Made by a program: the position numbers and the translations under genes. A DNA stretch of 64,000 nt. Source: Actinomadura mexicana. Lineage in GTDB: Bacteria; Actinomycetota; Actinomycetes; Streptosporangiales; Streptosporangiaceae. Of this stretch, positions 23,677-32,723 are shown piece after piece. Positions within the stretch are counted from its first letter, which is position 1, and every line of letters begins with the position of its first letter. The notes below the pieces were generated by a model. It had not been told where the DNA came from and searched no databases. It saw nothing but the letters and a program-made list of their open reading frames with translations. The stretch lies in assembly GCF_900188105.1 (NCBI RefSeq), contig NZ_FZNP01000003.1, positions 496,001-560,000 of the forward strand, read 5' to 3'.

Positions 23677-24909
23677 TCAGCACGCTGGCCGGTCCGGTTC
23701 GGCGTTGCGCGACAGCAGCAGGACGGCGAGGTCGTCGGTCAGGGCGTCGCCGTTAAGCCGCTCCACCTCGGTCACCAGCGCGTCGATCAGCGACCGCCCG
23801 GCCGCGCCCCGGGTGCGCGCGGTGCGGGCCAGGCCGACCAGGCCGTCGGTGCCGAGCCGGTCCGAGCCCTCGCCGACGCGGCCCTCGATCAGGCCGTCGG
23901 TGTAGAGCATCAGGCCCCAGGACTCGCCGAGGTCGATCTCGGTGGTCGGCCACTCGGCGCCGGGCACGAGACCGAGCGCCGGGCCGTGGGCGTAGTCGGG
24001 GAGCGCCGCGACCTCGCCGCCCGCGCCCGGCGCGCCGCGGAACAGCAGCGGCGCGGGGTGGCCGGCGAGGTGCATCCGCGCGGTCCGCCGGGACGGCGCG
24101 ATCGTGATCATGCAGAGGGTGGTGAAGATCTCCTCGCTGCGCCGCTCGTGCCCGAGGACGGTGTCGAGGGTGCCGAGCAGCTGCTCGCCGGTGTGCCCGG
24201 CCAGGACGAGCGTCCGCCAGGCCATGCGGAGCTGGACGCCGAGGGCCGCCTCGTCGGGGCCGTGCCCGCAGACGTCCCCGATCATCAGGTGGACGGCGCC
24301 GCCCTCGGTCTGCACGGTGTCGTAGAAGTCGCCGCCGAGCAGCGCCCGCCGCCGGCCGGGCCGGTAGCGGGTGTGGTGCCGCAGCGTCGGGTCCTCGATC
24401 AGCGGGACCGGCAGCAGGCCGCGCTCCAGCCGGGCGTTCTCGCGGCCGAGGATGCGGGCCTCGACGAGCCGCCGCTCGGTCTCCTCCGAGCGCTTGCGCT
24501 CTATGGCGTAGCGGATCGCGCGGGCCAGCAGCGGCCCGTCGACCTCCTGCTTGACCAGGTAGTCCTCGGCGCCCGCGGCGACCGCCTGGACGCCGAGGCG
24601 GCCGTCGTCCAGGCCGGTCAGCACGACGACGGCGGCGGGGCCGGACAGCGCGAGCACCCGCCGCAGCCCCTCCAGCCGGTCGATGTCGGGCGTGGAGAGG
24701 TCGACGATGATGCACTGGGTGCGCCGCGTCAGCATGCGCCGCGCGGCGTCCAGGTCGTTCGCGACGGTGATCCCCGCGTCCAGGCCGCTGTCGGCGAGCA
24801 TCTTCTCCACCATGAGCACGTCGGTGGGGTCGTCGTCGATGAGGAGCAGCTCGATCCTGTCCTCGCTGCCTGGCGTGAGGGGATGCGTCTGGCGACTGAT
24901 GGTGCTCAC
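23677..24909 (-). CDS. Response regulator with PP2C (SpoIIE-type) phosphatase domain
   Basis: About 410 residues from GTG 24909 (an in-frame start at 25002 would add 31 residues). Receiver domain at 17-137: IELLLIDDDPTDVLMVEKML (acidic pair), phospho-acceptor Asp in CIIVDLSTPD, VVVLTGLDDG, and Lys in AEDYLVKQEVDG. A coiled linker (ERKRSEETERRLVEARILGR) leads to a PP2C-type Ser/Thr phosphatase: GGDFYDTVQTEGG, HLMIGDVCGHGPDEAALGVQ, LMLYTDGLIEGR, TDDLAVLLLSR with metal-binding acids retained. Such proteins dephosphorylate anti-anti-sigma factors after receiver activation. No cognate kinase or STAS protein is adjacent. Confidence 0.92.
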   Translation of the reverse strand: MSTISRQTHPLTPGSEDRIELLLIDDDPTDVLMVEKMLADSGLDAGITVANDLDAARRMLTRRTQCIIVDLSTPDIDRLEGLRRVLALSGPAAVVVLTGLDDGRLGVQAVAAGAEDYLVKQEVDGPLLARAIRYAIERKRSEETERRLVEARILGRENARLERGLLPVPLIEDPTLRHHTRYRPGRRRALLGGDFYDTVQTEGGAVHLMIGDVCGHGPDEAALGVQLRMAWRTLVLAGHTGEQLLGTLDTVLGHERRSEEIFTTLCMITIAPSRRTARMHLAGHPAPLLFRGAPGAGGEVAALPDYAHGPALGLVPGAEWPTTEIDLGESWGLMLYTDGLIEGRVGEGSDRLGTDGLVGLARTARTRGAAGRSLIDALVTEVERLNGDALTDDLAVLLLSRNAEPDRPAC

Positions 24910-25205
24910 AGGGCTTCCGGGATGTCGGGCTGGCGACGGCACTGGCAACGACCGCGTCGTCCCGTTCGTCCCTGCGGCCGCAGGGAGCGGTACGGGCCGC
25001 ACCGGGGCGGCGGCGTGGGCCTAGCCGCCAAGTGTCCCGGCTCATGGAGCGGAGGAAGCATCGCTCCGTACGGTGACGACCTTAGCGTGTCCCCGCGCCC
25101 TGGCGCACCCCCCGCGCTCGCCTTTGTCGGTGTTTCCGGACGGACCGAAACCTGTTTCCGCTGCTGAAAAACCAGTCGTGCGCCGAGGGTTCCGCTGCAT
25201 AGCCT
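24910..25205 (+). promoter_or_regulatory. Divergent promoter region before the ABC exporter operon
   Basis: About 300 bp without a gene. TAGCCT at 25200-25205 lies seven bases before GTG 25213 (predicted leaderless start of the exporter mRNA). Nothing else recognised. Confidence 0.45.
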
Positions 25206-25212
25206 TCGTCGC

Positions 25213-26967
25213 GTGAAGCCGTTGCCGGTGAAAGATCCTGGCGGCCCCGACCACGTCGCGCGAGGGCGGACGACGTCCCTCGACCCCTGGAGCGCCTCCC
25301 GCGCCGATCGCGGAGCCCCCGCGCGCTACCTGCTCTCGCTGCTGCGCGTCCAGTGGCGCAGCGTGACCGCGGGCGCCCTCCTCGGCGTGGCCTGGATGCT
25401 CAGCCAGGCCCTGATGCCAGCCGCGCTCGGCCGCGCCATCGGCGACGGCGTCGCGGCGCGGGACGAGGGCGCCCTCGTGACGTGGGCCGCCGTCCTGCTC
25501 GGCCTCGGCGCCGTGCAGGCCGTGACGGGCGTGCTCCGGCACCGGTTCGCCGTGTTCAACTGGCTTTCCGCCGCGTACCGGACCGTCCAGCTCGTCACCC
25601 GGCAGTCCACCCGCCTCGGCTCGAGGCTGCCGAAGCGGCTGAGCGCCGGAGAGGTGGTGAGCGTCGGCCTCTCCGACGTGTCGCACATCGGCGACACCCT
25701 CGACATCGCCGCGCGCGGGTCGGGCGCCGTGGTCGCGATCGTCGTCGTCGCCGGGATCCTGCTGTCGACGTCGCCGCCGCTCGGCCTGATCGTGCTGGTC
25801 GGCGTCCCGCTGATCCTGGTGGTCGCGGCGCCGCTGCTGCGCCCCTACCGCGAGCGGGAGCAGGCGCACCGCGAACTGGTCGGCGAGCTGACCACGCACG
25901 CCACCGACCTGGTCGCGGGGCTGCGGGTGCTGCGCGGCATCGGCGGCGAGGCGCTGTTCTCCGGCCGCTACCGCGCGGAGTCGCAGCGGGTGCGCGAGGC
26001 CGGGGTGGCGGTCGCGCGGGCCGAGACGCGGATGAACGGCGCCGAGGTGCTGCTGCCCGGCCTGCTGGTCGCGCTGGTCACCTGGGCCGGCGCCCGGTTC
26101 GCCGTGCGGGGGTCGATCGGCGTCGGCGAACTGGTCGCGTTCTACGGGTACGCGGTGTTCCTGATCGTCCCGCTGAAGACCCTCGGCGAGGCCGCCAGCA
26201 AGATCACCAAGGGGCTGGTGGCGGCGGGCCGGGTCACCGCGCTGCTGCGGCTCGACCCCGAGCTGCCCGCCACCGGGACGGCCCGTCCGGCGGCCGGCGC
26301 CGAGCTGGTCGACATCGCCTCGGGGCTGGTCGTGCGGCCGGGCCGGGTCACCGCGATCGCCGCGTCCGACCCGCGTGACGCGCAGGCCGTCGCCGACCGC
26401 CTCGGCCGGTACGAGGACGGCGAGGTCGACTTCGGCGGCGTCCCGCTGCGCGCGGTCGAGGACGTCCGCGAGCGGATCCTGGTCGCGGTCAACGAGGACC
26501 GGCTGTTCTCCGGGCCGCTGGCCGAGTCGCTCGCGCCCCACGCGGGCGAGGCCGTGCTCCGGGCGGCGGTCCGCGCCGCCTGCGCCGAGGACGTCGTCGA
26601 CTCGGCCGGTCTCGACGCGCACGTGGCCGAGGCCGGACGGGAGTTCTCCGGCGGCCAGCAGCAGCGCCTCCGCCTGGCCAGGGCGCTCGCCGCCGACCCC
26701 GACGTCCTCGTCCTGGTGGAGCCGACCAGCGCGGTGGACGCGCACACCGAGGCGCGCATCGCCGGCAGGCTCGCCGAAGCGCGCGCGGGCCGCACCACCG
26801 TGGTGTGCACGACCAGCCCGCTGATGCTGGACCGCGCCGACCACGTCGCCTTCGTCCGCGGCGGCGTGGTCGTCGCGGAGGGGACCCACCGGGAGTTGCT
26901 GGACGCCGAGCCGCGCTACGCGGCGACCGTCACCAGAGGCGAGACCGCGGAAAGGGCGGGAACGTGA
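25213..26967 (+). CDS. ABC exporter half with lost Walker A, subunit 1
   Basis: 584 residues. N-terminal membrane domain (about 40-335, six helices, for example TAGALLGVAWMLSQALMPAA and GAVVAIVVVAGILLSTSPPL). In the nucleotide-binding domain the P-loop is absent: RVTAIAASDPRDAQAVADRL (378-397) stands where GxxGxGKST should be. Walker B has Val502 in place of Asp (DVLVLVEPTSAVD). The signature motif FSGGQQQRLRLARAL (478 onward) is intact. It pairs with the next gene, whose P-loop is intact and signature is lost, so only one composite ATP site can form. Type IV exporter fold; cargo unknown. The stop overlaps the next start (GTGA). Confidence 0.9.
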   Translation: MKPLPVKDPGGPDHVARGRTTSLDPWSASRADRGAPARYLLSLLRVQWRSVTAGALLGVAWMLSQALMPAALGRAIGDGVAARDEGALVTWAAVLLGLGAVQAVTGVLRHRFAVFNWLSAAYRTVQLVTRQSTRLGSRLPKRLSAGEVVSVGLSDVSHIGDTLDIAARGSGAVVAIVVVAGILLSTSPPLGLIVLVGVPLILVVAAPLLRPYREREQAHRELVGELTTHATDLVAGLRVLRGIGGEALFSGRYRAESQRVREAGVAVARAETRMNGAEVLLPGLLVALVTWAGARFAVRGSIGVGELVAFYGYAVFLIVPLKTLGEAASKITKGLVAAGRVTALLRLDPELPATGTARPAAGAELVDIASGLVVRPGRVTAIAASDPRDAQAVADRLGRYEDGEVDFGGVPLRAVEDVRERILVAVNEDRLFSGPLAESLAPHAGEAVLRAAVRAACAEDVVDSAGLDAHVAEAGREFSGGQQQRLRLARALAADPDVLVLVEPTSAVDAHTEARIAGRLAEARAGRTTVVCTTSPLMLDRADHVAFVRGGVVVAEGTHRELLDAEPRYAATVTRGETAERAGT

Positions 26968-28688
26968 GCGCCCAGATCCTGCCCGTCGCGACGCCCGCGC
27001 AGGTGCGGGCCTATGCGCGGCGGCTCGTCCTGCGGCACCCGCGCGACCTCGCCGGAGTGCTGGCCCTGCACGCGCTGGCCGCCCTGACCGGGCTCGTCAC
27101 GCCGCGGCTGCTCGGCTCGCTGGTCGAGGGCGTCCGCGACGGCCGCGCCGACATCGACACCACCGGTCTGGCCATCGCCGGGTTCGTGGTCGTCCAGAGC
27201 GTGCTGATCCGGTACGCCTACCTGGCGTCGGCGAAACTGGGCGAGCGGGTGCTGGCCGAACTGCGCGAGGAGTTCGTCGACCGCGTCATGGCCCTGCCGC
27301 TGTCCACGGTCGAGCGCGCGGGCACCGGCGACCTGGTCACCCGCGCCTCCCGCGACGTGGACACGCTGAGCACCTCCGTCCGGTACGCGATGCCGGAGAC
27401 CCTCGTCGCCGTGGTCGTGGGCGGGTTCACCGTCGCCGCGCTGATGCTGAACGGCCCGCTCGTCGCGCTGCCCGCCCTGGTCGCGGTGCCGATGCTGGTG
27501 GCGGTGATGCGCTGGTACCTGCCGCGCGCCCACAACGGCTACCTGCGGGAGAACGCGTCGTGGGCGCGCATCGCCGACGGGCTGACCGAGACCGTCCAGG
27601 GCGCCCGGACCGTGGAGGCCCTCGGCCTCGCCGAGCGCCGGCACGAGCGCGGCGACGCCGACATCGCGGCGTCCTACAAGGTGGAGCGGTACACGCTGCG
27701 GCTGCGCACGGTGCTGTTCCCGGTGATGGAGATGAGCTTCGTCCTGCCCGTCGTGTCGACGCTGCTCGTCGGCGGCCTGCTCTACATCAACGGCATGGCG
27801 ACGCTCGCGCAGGTGACCGCCGCGACCCTGTACGCCCAGCAGCTCATCGAGCCGGTCGACACGCTCCTGCAGTGGCTGGACGAGCTCCAGCTGGGCGGCG
27901 CGTCCCTGGCCCGGCTGCTCGGCGTCGGCAACGTCCCGCCCGACCGCACGCCGAACGGGGGCCGGCCCGCCGGCGAGCGGATCGCGGCGCGCGACGTCCA
28001 CTACTCCTACCGCCGCGGCCACGACGTCCTGCACGGCGTGGACCTCGACCTGCGGCCGGGCGAGCGCCTGGCGATGGTCGGGCCCAGCGGCGCGGGCAAG
28101 TCGACGCTCGGCCGCCTGCTCGCCGGCGTCGACGGCCCGCGCGCGGGCGCGGTCACCGTGGGCGCGGGCCGCGGCGTTCCCCTGGTCGAGCTGCCCCTGG
28201 ACGACCTGCGCGGCCATGTCGCGCTGGTCACCCAGGAGCACCACGTGTTCCGGGGCACCCTCCGCGAGAACCTCGTGATGGCCCGCGAGGGCGCCTCCGA
28301 CGACGACGTCCGCCAGGTCCTGGCCGCCGTCGACTGGGACGGCCCCGGCCTCGACACCGTCGTCGGCTCGGGCGGCGAGCCCCTGTCGCCCGCCCAGGCC
28401 CAGCAGCTCGCCCTGGCCCGGCTCGTCCTCGCAGACCCGCACACGCTCGTCCTGGACGAGGCGACGTCCCTCCTCGACCCGCGCGCCGCCCGCCGCCTGG
28501 AACGCTCGCTCGCCGCCGTCCTGGACGGCCGGACCGTCGTCGCCATCGCCCACCGCCTCCACACCGCCCACGACGCCGACCGCGTGGCCGTGGTGGAGAA
28601 CGGCCGCATCACCGAACTCGGCACCCACGAAGAACTCCTGGCCGCCCAGGGCTCCTACGCAGCGCTTTGGAGCTCCTGGCGGAGTTGA
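26964..28688 (+). CDS. ABC exporter half with lost signature motif, subunit 2
   Basis: 574 residues from GTG 26964, overlapping the previous stop by four bases, with AAAGGGCGGG upstream. Membrane domain 25-310. Nucleotide domain: Walker A MVGPSGAGKSTLGRLL (373-380), Q-loop LVTQEHHVFRGTLREN, Walker B HTLVLDEATSLLD (D498, E499) and H-loop VVAIAHRLHTAHDADRVAVV are intact. The signature LSGGQ reads LSPAQ (474-478, EPLSPAQAQQLALARL). Together with subunit 1 this leaves a single active site: Walker A/B of this subunit with the signature of subunit 1. Translational coupling supports a strict 1:1 heterodimer. Cargo unknown. Confidence 0.92.
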   Translation: MSAQILPVATPAQVRAYARRLVLRHPRDLAGVLALHALAALTGLVTPRLLGSLVEGVRDGRADIDTTGLAIAGFVVVQSVLIRYAYLASAKLGERVLAELREEFVDRVMALPLSTVERAGTGDLVTRASRDVDTLSTSVRYAMPETLVAVVVGGFTVAALMLNGPLVALPALVAVPMLVAVMRWYLPRAHNGYLRENASWARIADGLTETVQGARTVEALGLAERRHERGDADIAASYKVERYTLRLRTVLFPVMEMSFVLPVVSTLLVGGLLYINGMATLAQVTAATLYAQQLIEPVDTLLQWLDELQLGGASLARLLGVGNVPPDRTPNGGRPAGERIAARDVHYSYRRGHDVLHGVDLDLRPGERLAMVGPSGAGKSTLGRLLAGVDGPRAGAVTVGAGRGVPLVELPLDDLRGHVALVTQEHHVFRGTLRENLVMAREGASDDDVRQVLAAVDWDGPGLDTVVGSGGEPLSPAQAQQLALARLVLADPHTLVLDEATSLLDPRAARRLERSLAAVLDGRTVVAIAHRLHTAHDADRVAVVENGRITELGTHEELLAAQGSYAALWSSWRS

Positions 28689-28698
28689 TTGCGTTTTC

Positions 28699-28785
28699 TC
28701 CTCCTTCGGGCCTGGCGGCCCTGCTGTGCCTATTGCAGTGCCCTCCTCCTTCGGGCCCGGGGGGCCCTCCATCGTCGGGCACTGC
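28699..28785. repeat. Direct and inverted repeats after the ABC exporter genes
   Basis: TCCTCCTTCGGGCCTGGCGG at 28699 recurs with one indel and few changes at 28744. GCAGTGCCC (28735-28743) pairs with GGGCACTGC (28777-28785). The gap 28689-28928 has no convincing gene; these repeats may terminate transcription from either side. Confidence 0.45.
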
Positions 28786-28928
28786 GGGCGATCGCCGGCA
28801 TCGCTCCGGCTCGCCTTGCGGCTCGCTGCGCGATCAGATTCTTGCTTCGCTCGAATCTCCCTTCGGACGCGATCGCAACCATGAGGTCGTTGCGGGGTTG
28901 CGCATGGGCCTGATGTCGGCGCCGACCG

Positions 28929-31013
28929 CTATTGGCTCGCGAGCGACTCCTTCAGGAAGTGGACTTGGATGTGGAGGAGGTTTTCGGCGACGACTTCTTG
29001 CGGGGTCATGTGGGTGACGCCCGACAGGGGGAGGACGGTGTGCGGGCGGCCGGCGGCCAGGAGGGCCGAGGACAGGCGCAGGGTGTGCGCGGCCACCACG
29101 TTGTCGTCCGCCAGGCCGTGAATGATCATCAGCGGCCGCTTCAGGTCGGCGGCCCTGCCGAGGAGGGAGTTGTCGGCGTAGTTCTCCGGCTCCTCGTCGG
29201 GATGGCCCAGGTACCGCTCGGTGTAGTGGGTGTCGTACAGGCGCCAGTCGGTGACCGGGGCGCCCGCGACGCCCGCGTGGAAGACGTCCGGGCGGTGCAT
29301 GACGGCCAGGGCCGCGAGCCATCCCCCGAACGACCAGCCCCGGATGCCGACGCGGTCGAGGTCGAGGGCCGCGGGGTGCTTGCGGGCCGCCTCGATCAGC
29401 GCGCTGATCTGGTCCTCCAGGACGGGCCCGACGAAGTCGCCGCGTACGGCGCGCTCCCAGGCGGGACCGCGTCCGGGGGTGCCGCGACCGTCCGCGATCA
29501 CGACGGCGAAGCCCTGGTCGGCGAGCCACTGCGCCTCGCAGTACGAGCGCTGGACGGCGAGCACGCGCTGCGCGTGCGGGCCGCCGTAGGGGTCCATCAG
29601 GACGGGCAGGCGGCCGTGCCCCGGCTCCCAGCCGGTGGGCAGCACGACGGCGGTGCGCAGCTCGCGGTCGCCGGAGCGCAGCAGCTCCACCCGCGGCGTG
29701 ATCACCGGGGTCTCGGCGAACGAGGCGACGGGGTGCACCGCGGTCGGCGTGCGCACCTCGGCCTGCGAGCCGAGGCGGTCCAGCCGCGCGCCCGAGACCA
29801 CGGTGACGTCCCCCGACCGGGTGCCGCCGAAGACGCCCGGCCCCTCGCTGAGCCGGGTCACCTCGCCGCCCTCGTAGGAGTAGAGGTGGACCTCGGTGGG
29901 CTCCTCCCAGGCGGTGAACAGGATCGACTCGCCGTCCACGCCGAGGACGGAGCGCAGCTGCAGGCCGCCGGGCGTGACGGGCTCGCCCGCGACGGTGAGC
30001 CGGCGGGTGTCGGTCCCGGCGTCCTCGGTCGCCCAGACGAGGTCGCCGCCGTGCGTGCGGACGGGCAGGCCGGGGATGACCTCCGTCCATATCGGGTCGT
30101 GCTCGGTGTGCAGCAGCACCGTCTCGCCGTTGGTCGGATCGACCCGCAGCACCCGCTGGGAGCGCTGGTCGCGGGGCTGCACGACGATCAGCAGGCCGTG
30201 CCGGTCCCAGACGGCGGTCACGAGGTAGGGGAACATGCCGCGGTCCCAGTCCACCGCGATCCGTCCGCCGTCCACCTTCAGCAGCACCAGGGACACCAGG
30301 GCGTTCGGGGTGCCCGCCGCCGGGTAGGCGACCTCGGACGGCGGCCGGTCCGGGTTGGCCGGGTCTGCGATGTGCCAGCGCTGCACGGGCGTCTCGTCCA
30401 CCCGCGCGACCAGCAGGGTCCCGCCGTCGGGCGACCACCAGTGGCCGCGCATCCGGTCCATCTCCTCGGCCGCGACGAACTCGGCGAGGCCGTAGGAGAC
30501 CTGGTCGGACTCGGGCTCGACGAGAGCGCGGTCCTCCCCGCCGTCCAGCTCGACGACCCGCAGCGTGCGGCCCGACACGTAGGCGACGCGGCGGCCCATC
30601 GGGTCGGGGCGCGGGTCGAAGACCGGCGGCCGGGCGGGCAGCTCCCGCACGAGCGCGGTGCCGAGGTCGACGGTGTACAGGCGCCCGCCCAGGGTGAAGA
30701 CGGCCCGCCTCATGGCGCGGTCGGTCGCGTACCCGACGATGCCGCCCGCCTGCTCGCGGGCGCGCTCGCGCCGGGCCCGCTCCTCGGCGGGCAGGTCCTC
30801 CTCGCCCGGGACGTCCAGCGCGGCCGGGTCGGCGACGCACTCCTCCTCGCCGGTGGCGGTGTCCAGCGTCCACAAGCAGGTCACCGGATCGTCGCCCGCC
30901 CGGGTGCGCAGGAAGGCGACGCGCGACCCGTCCGGCGCGATCTGGAAGGCGCGCGGGACGCCCAGGCTGAACCGTCGCGTGCGGGCGCTCTGCCGCGGAT
31001 AGCTGATGCTCAT
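28929..31013 (-). CDS. S9 family prolyl oligopeptidase / dipeptidyl peptidase IV-like
   Basis: 694 residues from ATG 31013. An N-terminal eight-bladed propeller (about 15-430: for example RFSLGVPRAFQIAPDGSRVA, DRMRGHWWSPDGGTLLVARV) is followed by an alpha/beta-hydrolase domain. The catalytic triad is visible: Ser561 in GIRGWSFGGWLAAL, Asp in IIHGLADDNVVAAH and His in LPLSGVTHMTPQE. No signal peptide, so it is cytoplasmic and probably cleaves X-Pro or X-Ala dipeptides from short peptides. Monocistronic; divergent from a Ser/Thr kinase. Confidence 0.93.
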   Translation of the reverse strand: MSISYPRQSARTRRFSLGVPRAFQIAPDGSRVAFLRTRAGDDPVTCLWTLDTATGEEECVADPAALDVPGEEDLPAEERARRERAREQAGGIVGYATDRAMRRAVFTLGGRLYTVDLGTALVRELPARPPVFDPRPDPMGRRVAYVSGRTLRVVELDGGEDRALVEPESDQVSYGLAEFVAAEEMDRMRGHWWSPDGGTLLVARVDETPVQRWHIADPANPDRPPSEVAYPAAGTPNALVSLVLLKVDGGRIAVDWDRGMFPYLVTAVWDRHGLLIVVQPRDQRSQRVLRVDPTNGETVLLHTEHDPIWTEVIPGLPVRTHGGDLVWATEDAGTDTRRLTVAGEPVTPGGLQLRSVLGVDGESILFTAWEEPTEVHLYSYEGGEVTRLSEGPGVFGGTRSGDVTVVSGARLDRLGSQAEVRTPTAVHPVASFAETPVITPRVELLRSGDRELRTAVVLPTGWEPGHGRLPVLMDPYGGPHAQRVLAVQRSYCEAQWLADQGFAVVIADGRGTPGRGPAWERAVRGDFVGPVLEDQISALIEAARKHPAALDLDRVGIRGWSFGGWLAALAVMHRPDVFHAGVAGAPVTDWRLYDTHYTERYLGHPDEEPENYADNSLLGRAADLKRPLMIIHGLADDNVVAAHTLRLSSALLAAGRPHTVLPLSGVTHMTPQEVVAENLLHIQVHFLKESLASQ

Positions 31014-31184
31014 GGCACCCGAGTCTGCCAGCACGGTCCGGAACGGCGGCGCGCGGCGGCTCCCGCCCTCTATGATCACGGGTCGTCGCGTGGTGGACGG
31101 GAATGTCCCGTGCCCCTGTCCGCGCTCGCGTAAGCTCAAAGCTTCCCCAAGCACTTTCTTCGTTCGCGGGCTGAGGAGTTGTCA

Positions 31185-32639
31185 ATGCCTGAGCTGCAGC
31201 CGGGAGACCCCCGGCGGCTCGGTTCCTACGAGATCGTCGACCGGCTCGGCGAGGGCGGCCAGGGCGTCGTCTACGGCGGGGTCGACGCCTCCGGGAGCCG
31301 CGCCGCGATCAAGCTCCTGCGTTCCGACCTGGCCGGGGACACGATGGCGCGCAACCGGTTCGTCCGGGAGGCGCAGGCGGCCAAGCAGGTCGCGCGGTTC
31401 TGCACCGCGCAGGTCCTGGAGGCCGACGTCGCGGGCGACCAGCCCTACATCGCCAGCGAGTACGTGCCGGGGCCGTCGCTGTACAAGCAGGTCACCGAGA
31501 CCGGCCCGATCGGCGGGGCGCCGCTGGACCGGCTCGCGATCGGCACCGCGACGGCACTGGTCGCGATCCACCAGGCCGGGATCGTGCACCGCGACTTCAA
31601 GCCGCACAACGTGATCATGGCGCCGGACGGCCCCCGGGTGATCGACTTCGGCATCGCGCGGGCCCTGGACACCGGGCAGACCAACGCGACCAAGGCGATC
31701 GGCACCCCGTCCTACATGGCGCCCGAGCAGGTGGCGGGCGCCACCCTCACCGAGGCCGTGGACGTGTGGGCCTGGGCCACCACGATGGTGTTCGCCGCGA
31801 CCGGGCACCCGCCGTTCGGCGACGACACCGTCGTCGCGGTGATCAACCGGGTGATGAACGAGCCGCCGTCGCTGGACGGCGTGCCCGCCGACCTGCACCG
31901 GCTGATCGCGGCCTGCCTGGTCAAGGAGCCGGAGCGGCGGCCGACCGCGCAGCAGATCATGATGGCGCTGATCGGCAGCGGCCCGGCCGGCGCCGGGCAG
32001 ACCCGCATGGACGACCCGGCCCAGGCCACCACGATGCTGGCGGAGGGGTCCACGCTCGCCGCGGGCGGCCTCGCCGGCGCCGGGATGATGGCGGGCGCCA
32101 CCCACCCGGGCCGCGGGGCGCCCCCTGTCGCGCCCCGCGACTACACCGGGACCCTCCCGCCGGCGGGGCCCCCGACGGGGGCCGGCCGCGCCCGGTACGA
32201 CAACAACTGGGAGCCCGAGCGCAAGTCCAAGGCGCCGATCTTCGGCGCCATCGCCGCGATCGCCGTGCTGGCGCTGGTCGTGGGCCTGTTCATGGCGTCC
32301 CGGGGCGGCGACGACCCCGCGGACAACCCGGCCACCCCGACGATCAGCGACTCCGGGTCGGCCTCGGAGGAGCCGACCTCCGAGAAGCCCGAGGAGCCGA
32401 CGCCGACCCGCACCCGGACGCGCCAGAACACGCCGCCTCCCCAGCCGTCCCAGCCGACGGAGGAGCCTCCGACCAGCGAGACGCCGACGGAGACGCCGAC
32501 CACCGAGACGCCGCCGAGCACGCCCACCAACCCCGGTGGCGGAGGGGGCACGGGCGGTACCGGCGGCACCGGCAACGGCGGCGGCAACGGCGGAGGCGAC
32601 GGCGGCACCGGAGCGGGCGGGGCCGGCACCGGCGGCTGA
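31185..32639 (+). CDS. Transmembrane serine/threonine protein kinase without PASTA domains
   Basis: 484 residues from ATG 31185 with GAGGAG six bases upstream. Kinase domain 14-265: DRLGEGGQGVVYGGVD, AIKLLRSD, catalytic loop IVHRDFKPHNVIMA (HRDFK rather than HRDLK), DFG in VIDFGIARALD, GTPSYMAPEQVAG. After a Pro/Gly linker there is one membrane helix (IFGAIAAIAVLALVVGLFMA) and an outside stalk of Thr/Pro/Glu/Ser repeats (TSETPTETPTTETPPSTPT) ending in a poly-Gly tail (GGGTGGTGGTGNGGGNGGG). No folded sensor domain is visible, so the stalk may sit in the cell wall or be glycosylated. Divergent from the S9 peptidase. Confidence 0.92.
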   Translation: MPELQPGDPRRLGSYEIVDRLGEGGQGVVYGGVDASGSRAAIKLLRSDLAGDTMARNRFVREAQAAKQVARFCTAQVLEADVAGDQPYIASEYVPGPSLYKQVTETGPIGGAPLDRLAIGTATALVAIHQAGIVHRDFKPHNVIMAPDGPRVIDFGIARALDTGQTNATKAIGTPSYMAPEQVAGATLTEAVDVWAWATTMVFAATGHPPFGDDTVVAVINRVMNEPPSLDGVPADLHRLIAACLVKEPERRPTAQQIMMALIGSGPAGAGQTRMDDPAQATTMLAEGSTLAAGGLAGAGMMAGATHPGRGAPPVAPRDYTGTLPPAGPPTGAGRARYDNNWEPERKSKAPIFGAIAAIAVLALVVGLFMASRGGDDPADNPATPTISDSGSASEEPTSEKPEEPTPTRTRTRQNTPPPQPSQPTEEPPTSETPTETPTTETPPSTPTNPGGGGGTGGTGGTGNGGGNGGGDGGTGAGGAGTGG

Positions 32640-32723
32640 CCGGGGCCCGGCGGTGCCCCTCCGGGATGCGCGGGGCAGGGCGGTCATCGCCGCGGCGCCG
32701 GGCCCTGAGTAGGCTCGTGGACT

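Noticed and set aside
28689..28913. 74-codon plus-strand frame after the ABC exporter
   Set aside because: It overlaps repeats, has no ribosome binding site and no protein-like motif.
16781..28928. CRISPR-like or tRNA-like signals in repeat-containing gaps
   Set aside because: Repeats are single pairs without regular spacers, and no cloverleaf or TPsiC-loop sequence could be found.
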